Assembly: GCA_964401685.1 (NCBI GenBank)
Contig: CAYNZH010000007.1
Location: forward strand, 8,308-72,307
DNA length: 64,000 nucleotides
From: DASRQK01 sp964401685
Lineage (GTDB): Bacteria; Bacteroidota; Bacteroidia; Sphingobacteriales; Sphingobacteriaceae
Direction of reading: 5' to 3'
Each line of letters begins with the position of its first letter. Position 1 is the stretch's first letter. A program made the translations under genes and the position numbers. Below the pieces are notes generated by a model. That model was not told the origin of the DNA. It saw nothing but the letters and a program-made list of their open reading frames with translations, and made no database searches. Of the stretch, positions 60,903-64,000 are shown one piece after another.

Positions 60903-61781
60903 ATGAAAAACAAGGGGAAAGGAAAATCAATTTTTGGGATTTTTAAGCATGAGCTTATTTTTGAAAAAACATCTCCCTTAGATTTTTTGGACAATTATTT
61001 CAAGTCTCAACGACGAGACGTTTATACTATTGTATTTTCTGGCTCTAGCGGAGCAACGCATTTTGTTGACGGCAAGGCTGTACAGATTCCTCCCTTTTCG
61101 TTGCTTTTCGTAGGAGCTGGTAGGCTGTCGCATTTCTCCGATAAACCACAAAAAGGCACCCATATTCTGGTGTTCAATGCTTTGCTCTATAATAGGACGT
61201 CCAGAGACATGCATTTTTTACAAAACTGCAAGCTTTTCAACAATTTCCAAGCTGTCTATTTTCTGACTCCTCCAGACGAGGCTATAAATTATTGCCGGAC
61301 GCTGGCGCACCTTCTATATGATGTACAAGAAAATTATGCGGACGAGTTGCATCAGGATCTTGGCCATAACATTATTCAACAGATCCTCATTATGGGGACA
61401 CTTCAGCATCATCAGGTGCCAAAATTAAATTTCCGTGAAGACGTGGACAATATGTTGGTGATGGAATTCAAAGAATTGGTCGAAAACAATTATGTCGCCA
61501 ATAAAGCGGTCAATTTTTACGCCGATGAACTCAACGTCACGCAAAGGCGGCTAACCAAAGCCACGAATGCTGTCCTAAACATTACCCCCAAAGAATTTAT
61601 CACCAAACGAATCATGGAGGAAGCCCGCTGGAAGCTGATCTACACAGATATGCCTATAAAAGAGGTCAGTGCCGCCCTGGGATTCTTCGAAGAACATAAT
61701 TTCAGCTCCTTTTTTCTCAAAAATGAAGGGGTGCGACCCTCGCAATTCCGGCAAAACAGGCCCAATCTGACGACATCTTAA
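60903..61781 (+). CDS. AraC family transcriptional regulator
   Basis: A 292-residue regulator. The N-terminal half (1-180) is a cupin-like sensing domain (RDVYTIVFSGSSGATHFVDG, FSLLFVGAGRLSHFSD). The C-terminal half has the AraC/XylS double helix-turn-helix: AVNFYADELNVTQRRLTKATNAV, then NITPKEFITKRIMEEARWKL, then MPIKEVSAALGFFEEHNFSSFFLKNEGVRPSQFR. The ligand is unknown. Lying between two related exported-protein genes and upstream of a PapD-like chaperone gene, it is the obvious candidate regulator of that cluster (inference from position). Confidence 0.9.
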   Translation: MKNKGKGKSIFGIFKHELIFEKTSPLDFLDNYFKSQRRDVYTIVFSGSSGATHFVDGKAVQIPPFSLLFVGAGRLSHFSDKPQKGTHILVFNALLYNRTSRDMHFLQNCKLFNNFQAVYFLTPPDEAINYCRTLAHLLYDVQENYADELHQDLGHNIIQQILIMGTLQHHQVPKLNFREDVDNMLVMEFKELVENNYVANKAVNFYADELNVTQRRLTKATNAVLNITPKEFITKRIMEEARWKLIYTDMPIKEVSAALGFFEEHNFSSFFLKNEGVRPSQFRQNRPNLTTS

Positions 61782-61856
61782 GCATTTTACCCCCCGCTTG
61801 TAGCGAATTAACTACACACTTGCGCAGTTTTATATATCTTCTACTGGAATTCATAT

Positions 61857-61886
61857 TTTGTAACGCTATTGTTAGCCGTACCTTTG
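61857..61886 (+). promoter_or_regulatory. Bacteroidota-type promoter for the 61970 pilin-like gene
   Basis: TTTG (61857-61860) and TACCTTTG (61879-61886) are 18 nt apart. This would start a leader of roughly 75 nt ahead of the ATG at 61970, an A-rich stretch with no hairpin seen. Confidence 0.55.
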
Positions 61887-61969
61887 TTCACAGAATAATA
61901 GATCAAAAATATCTATTGGAACAAAATAAAGAGAACATAACAATACACACAACAAAACAAAAACAACTC

Positions 61970-62545
61970 ATGAAAAATTTAATGACATCTGGATTTCTAG
62001 TTTTAGGATTGATCGTAGGAAACTTGGCAGCTGCTAACGCGCAGACGGGACCAATGACAGCTACCTCTGAAAATGTAAAAGTCAACCTAATTTTTAAAGA
62101 TATCCTTGCAATCGAAGTTGCCCCAAATCAAAGAACGGTAGATTTAGTGTTCCAAACAGTAGATCATTACTTAAATGGCGTTACCTCTGACGTAAAAACA
62201 GGCCACTTGACTGTGACGTCTACAAAGCCTGGTTACGAGGTTAAAGTAAAAACAATTGAACAAACGTTTACCGGCGCGAATGCTACTCCCCTCAACGTTG
62301 GTCAGGTGTACGTGAAAGCCAATAACACTGATTTTGGTACGTCAACTGGCGAGATTCAACTTGACGCCAACAACGCGAGAACCATTTTCACAGGCAACTC
62401 GGCTTCTGCCGCGACCGTTGGCAAGAAAATTGATGTAGTTTATGCGGCTAAAGGCAATGAAATCACCAATAATGGCGCAATTGAACGCAACTATGTTGGA
62501 AAAACAGTCAGTGCCAACGTACAATATAGCATCACCGTACAATAA
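61970..62545 (+). CDS. Exported pilin-like beta protein
   Basis: A 191-residue protein with signal peptide MKNLMTSGFLVLGLIVGNLAAANAQ. The mature part is beta-rich with a regular strand pattern: VKVNLIFKDILAIEVAP, VDLVFQTVDHYLNGVTSD, GHLTVTSTKPGYEVKVKTIE, IDVVYAAKGNEIT and the last strand VSANVQYSITVQ. Low charge and abundant Thr/Asn/Val resemble fimbrial subunits handled by PapD-like chaperones, one of which is encoded next. The upstream extension to 61820 was rejected because the signal peptide begins at 61970. It has its own promoter and a strong terminator, suggesting high expression. No named family is recognised. Confidence 0.75.
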   Translation: MKNLMTSGFLVLGLIVGNLAAANAQTGPMTATSENVKVNLIFKDILAIEVAPNQRTVDLVFQTVDHYLNGVTSDVKTGHLTVTSTKPGYEVKVKTIEQTFTGANATPLNVGQVYVKANNTDFGTSTGEIQLDANNARTIFTGNSASAATVGKKIDVVYAAKGNEITNNGAIERNYVGKTVSANVQYSITVQ

Positions 62546-62569
62546 TTTGAATTTTGAACTTTAAAAATT

Positions 62570-62606
62570 AGTCCGGCAAGCTATTAAACCTTGCTGGACT
62601 TTTTTG
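62570..62606 (+). terminator. Rho-independent terminator after the pilin-like gene
   Basis: AGTCCGGCAAG and CTTGCTGGACT form an 11-bp stem with a 9-nt loop, followed by six T after the stem. It separates the pilin-like gene from the chaperone gene and could also allow partial read-through, giving more subunit than chaperone. Confidence 0.8.
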
Positions 62607-62636
62607 TTTAATAGTATATATTTATTATCTTGAATC

Positions 62637-63458
62637 ATGCATAGAATTTCTGCTTTATTTTTTGCGCTATTACTGACAAGTATCGTTTCCCAAGCTCAGA
62701 CTGGTATCACCATCGGACCGCCAAGGGTTTACTATACTATCGGACCAGGGCAAAGTCAAGTGGAAAGAGTGACTATTACCAATCCTAGCAAGGATTTTCC
62801 GTTGGAATTGGCGGTATCCCTAGAGGATTGGCAGTATGGCGAATATGGCGAGAATCTCCTGGAGGCCTCTGGAACCCTCAGCACCTCGCTTGCGGAATGG
62901 GTCACAATCCCGGAGAGTTTTTTCTCGCTCCAACCCGGGGAAAGCAAAGATTTAGATATATTGGTGAGCGTTCCTGCAGCCGGAGATTTGGATTCAATTC
63001 CGGTTCGTACATCGATGCTTTTCGTCACTCAACTCAATCCCAGGGACGGAGTAGATGACGAAGGGGCCAACATCAGGATTTCTGTCCGTACAGGTATAAA
63101 ATTGTATCAGAGATTTCCGGGTTCTTTCGAGCCTCTAGTGGAAATCACAAATTTCCGATATTTGAAAGATGAGGCTGCGACCCAACTTTCCTTGCACTTT
63201 GACAACACCAGCAACGTGTGGACGGACGGAGTCATCAGTGTCGAGCTTCTGAATCAGGAAACAGGACACAAAACAAGCCTTCCCCCTGTTGCATTTTACA
63301 GTATGCCAGGTGATAAAAGAACTCAGCTGATCCAGCTCCCCGCTGATTTGGCTCAGGCGTCTTACATCGCTACTGCCATCGTGGACTATGGAGACAGGCA
63401 GGCTGTCAAGATTGCCGAACTCGAATTTACGCATGAAAGGACAAATAGTGAAAATTAG
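62637..63458 (+). CDS. PapD-like periplasmic chaperone
   Basis: A 273-residue protein with a signal peptide (cleavage near VSQAQTG, residue 21). An immunoglobulin-like first domain follows: ITIGPPRVYYTIGPGQSQVERVTITN, LEDWQYGEYG, WVTIPESFFSLQPGESKDL, PVRTSMLFVTQLNPRD and IRISVRTGIKLYQRFP. Arg30 and Lys155 sit where PapD chaperones have their two conserved subunit-anchoring residues (Arg8 and Lys112 of mature PapD). A second beta domain fills 161-270. It probably holds the exported beta proteins encoded around it until assembly. Its end overlaps the next gene by 26 nt. Confidence 0.8.
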   Translation: MHRISALFFALLLTSIVSQAQTGITIGPPRVYYTIGPGQSQVERVTITNPSKDFPLELAVSLEDWQYGEYGENLLEASGTLSTSLAEWVTIPESFFSLQPGESKDLDILVSVPAAGDLDSIPVRTSMLFVTQLNPRDGVDDEGANIRISVRTGIKLYQRFPGSFEPLVEITNFRYLKDEAATQLSLHFDNTSNVWTDGVISVELLNQETGHKTSLPPVAFYSMPGDKRTQLIQLPADLAQASYIATAIVDYGDRQAVKIAELEFTHERTNSEN

Positions 63459-64000
63459 CCTCAGGCTCCTGGTAGCATTTCTAGTTCTCGGCTTCGCTCA
63501 GCTGTTTGCGCTTCCGGTCTTGGGCCAGCCTCGGCCGACCATCAGTGTGTACGGTGCACATCACTATAATGTGCGCAGTTATCAGGGGCTGAAGCTCGAG
63601 CAGGTGGGGACACATACCATCCATATACAGCTACCAAGCCCGGGGATAAATATTGAAAAATGGTCAATTACTGCAAAAATCGAAACACCTATGATCTCCA
63701 GGCCGGCAAACGTTTCTGGCTTGACTTTTCCCGAGAACAGGATCAAATTACGATTTTTAAACGAAAATTTTGACAGCAATACACCCCGGCCTCAGCCGAC
63801 CTTGAGGAATCTGGGAGTTCCCTTGGTGGGAATACCCATGCAAGTTGCTGGATCCGAAACTTACATCATTGATCGCGCAGTGGTACCTCTTAGAACTGGA
63901 AATATTCACTACTTGAATCTCCGGTATCATTTCGGATTTGATATTGAGGGGGGACTTTATTTGGACCAGCTGCTTTCCGACAACGGAGGAAATCCATGGA
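63433..64000 (+). CDS. Large exported beta-rich protein (3' truncated by window end)
   Basis: An open frame of 189 codons running off the window. It begins with a long signal peptide (MKGQIVKISLRLLVAFLVLG, cleavage near LPVLGQPRP). A GTG at 63448 (MKISLRLL) is an alternative start. The mature part has beta strands such as TISVYGAHHYNVRSYQGLKL, THTIHIQLPSPGINIEKWSI and RAVVPLRTGNIHYLNLRYHF. It overlaps the chaperone gene, so the two are co-expressed. It may be an adhesin, tip subunit or assembly protein; the visible part does not resemble an usher N-terminus. No family is recognised. Confidence 0.7.
   Translation, partial: MKGQIVKISLRLLVAFLVLGFAQLFALPVLGQPRPTISVYGAHHYNVRSYQGLKLEQVGTHTIHIQLPSPGINIEKWSITAKIETPMISRPANVSGLTFPENRIKLRFLNENFDSNTPRPQPTLRNLGVPLVGIPMQVAGSETYIIDRAVVPLRTGNIHYLNLRYHFGFDIEGGLYLDQLLSDNGGNPW

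Noticed and set aside
1..64000. CRISPR arrays, insertion sequences, prophage or integrative-element genes
   Set aside because: No regularly spaced repeats, transposase, integrase or phage structural motifs were found on either strand; composition looks even throughout.

Overview
The window is about 64 kb of chromosome from a member of the Bacteroidota, most likely of the Cytophagia/Saprospiria type. The evidence is the gene families (DUF6089, DUF4834, DUF3098, OstA-like, DUF4412, LytTR regulators, an exonuclease-fused DnaE), the neighbourhoods uppS-bamA-skp-skp and ftsX-DUF3098-uppP-truB-ribF, weak Shine-Dalgarno signals, and promoters of the TTTG / TAnnTTTG kind. This is mostly core genome. 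There is no phage, insertion sequence or CRISPR array. One tRNA gene, tRNA-Ala(GGC), is present. The start (DUF6089 gene) and the end (large exported protein) are both cut by the window edges.

Layout. 1-5102: cell-envelope biogenesis (DUF6089, uppS, bamA, two Skp/OmpH chaperones). 5194-7954: a membrane iron-sulfur/CCG-domain electron-transfer pair and a YciO-like protein. 7944-11576 (minus): DUF721, recF, DUF4834, a PH-like membrane protein, tilS. 11627-14835: an OstA-like protein and rdgB meeting end to end across a 100-N scaffold gap. The gap is flanked by an exact 55-bp duplication, so it is an assembly joint and rdgB is intact once it is removed. 14837-21888 (minus): a deoxyhypusine-synthase-like enzyme, dipeptide epimerase, S9 peptidase, leuS. 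21965-25613: the ftsX to ribF operon. 25627-33781: a purF-like gene, dnaE, trxA and an MBL/rhodanese protein. 33778-42157: a LytTR regulator, DUF4412 and DUF4870 proteins, two exported metallopeptidases, a methyltransferase, a BASS transporter, a cell-wall amidase.

42127-47542 (minus) is the most unusual metabolic locus. A carbamoyltransferase keeps the carbamoyl-phosphate site but has lost the aspartate-binding residues. It lies 4 nt from an asparagine-synthetase-like ligase whose glutaminase site is degraded (Cys to Ser, plus two further changes). Upstream in the same direction are a sodium:solute symporter, a one-span Fn3-like protein and a 40-residue membrane peptide. 47733-53610 (minus) is a MarR-controlled fatty-acid beta-oxidation operon. 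Its acyl-CoA dehydrogenase could feed electrons to the Fe-S/CCG pair at 5194-7301.

53732-60316 holds a 2OG-Fe(II) oxygenase, an agmatinase, an exported methyltransferase-like protein, an amino-acid permease, a patatin, tRNA-Ala and a QueD-family enzyme. 60437-64000 is the second unusual locus: two related small exported beta proteins, an AraC regulator, a PapD-like periplasmic chaperone with the family's conserved Arg and Lys, and the start of a large exported protein. It reads as a chaperone-dependent surface-assembly system that continues past the window.
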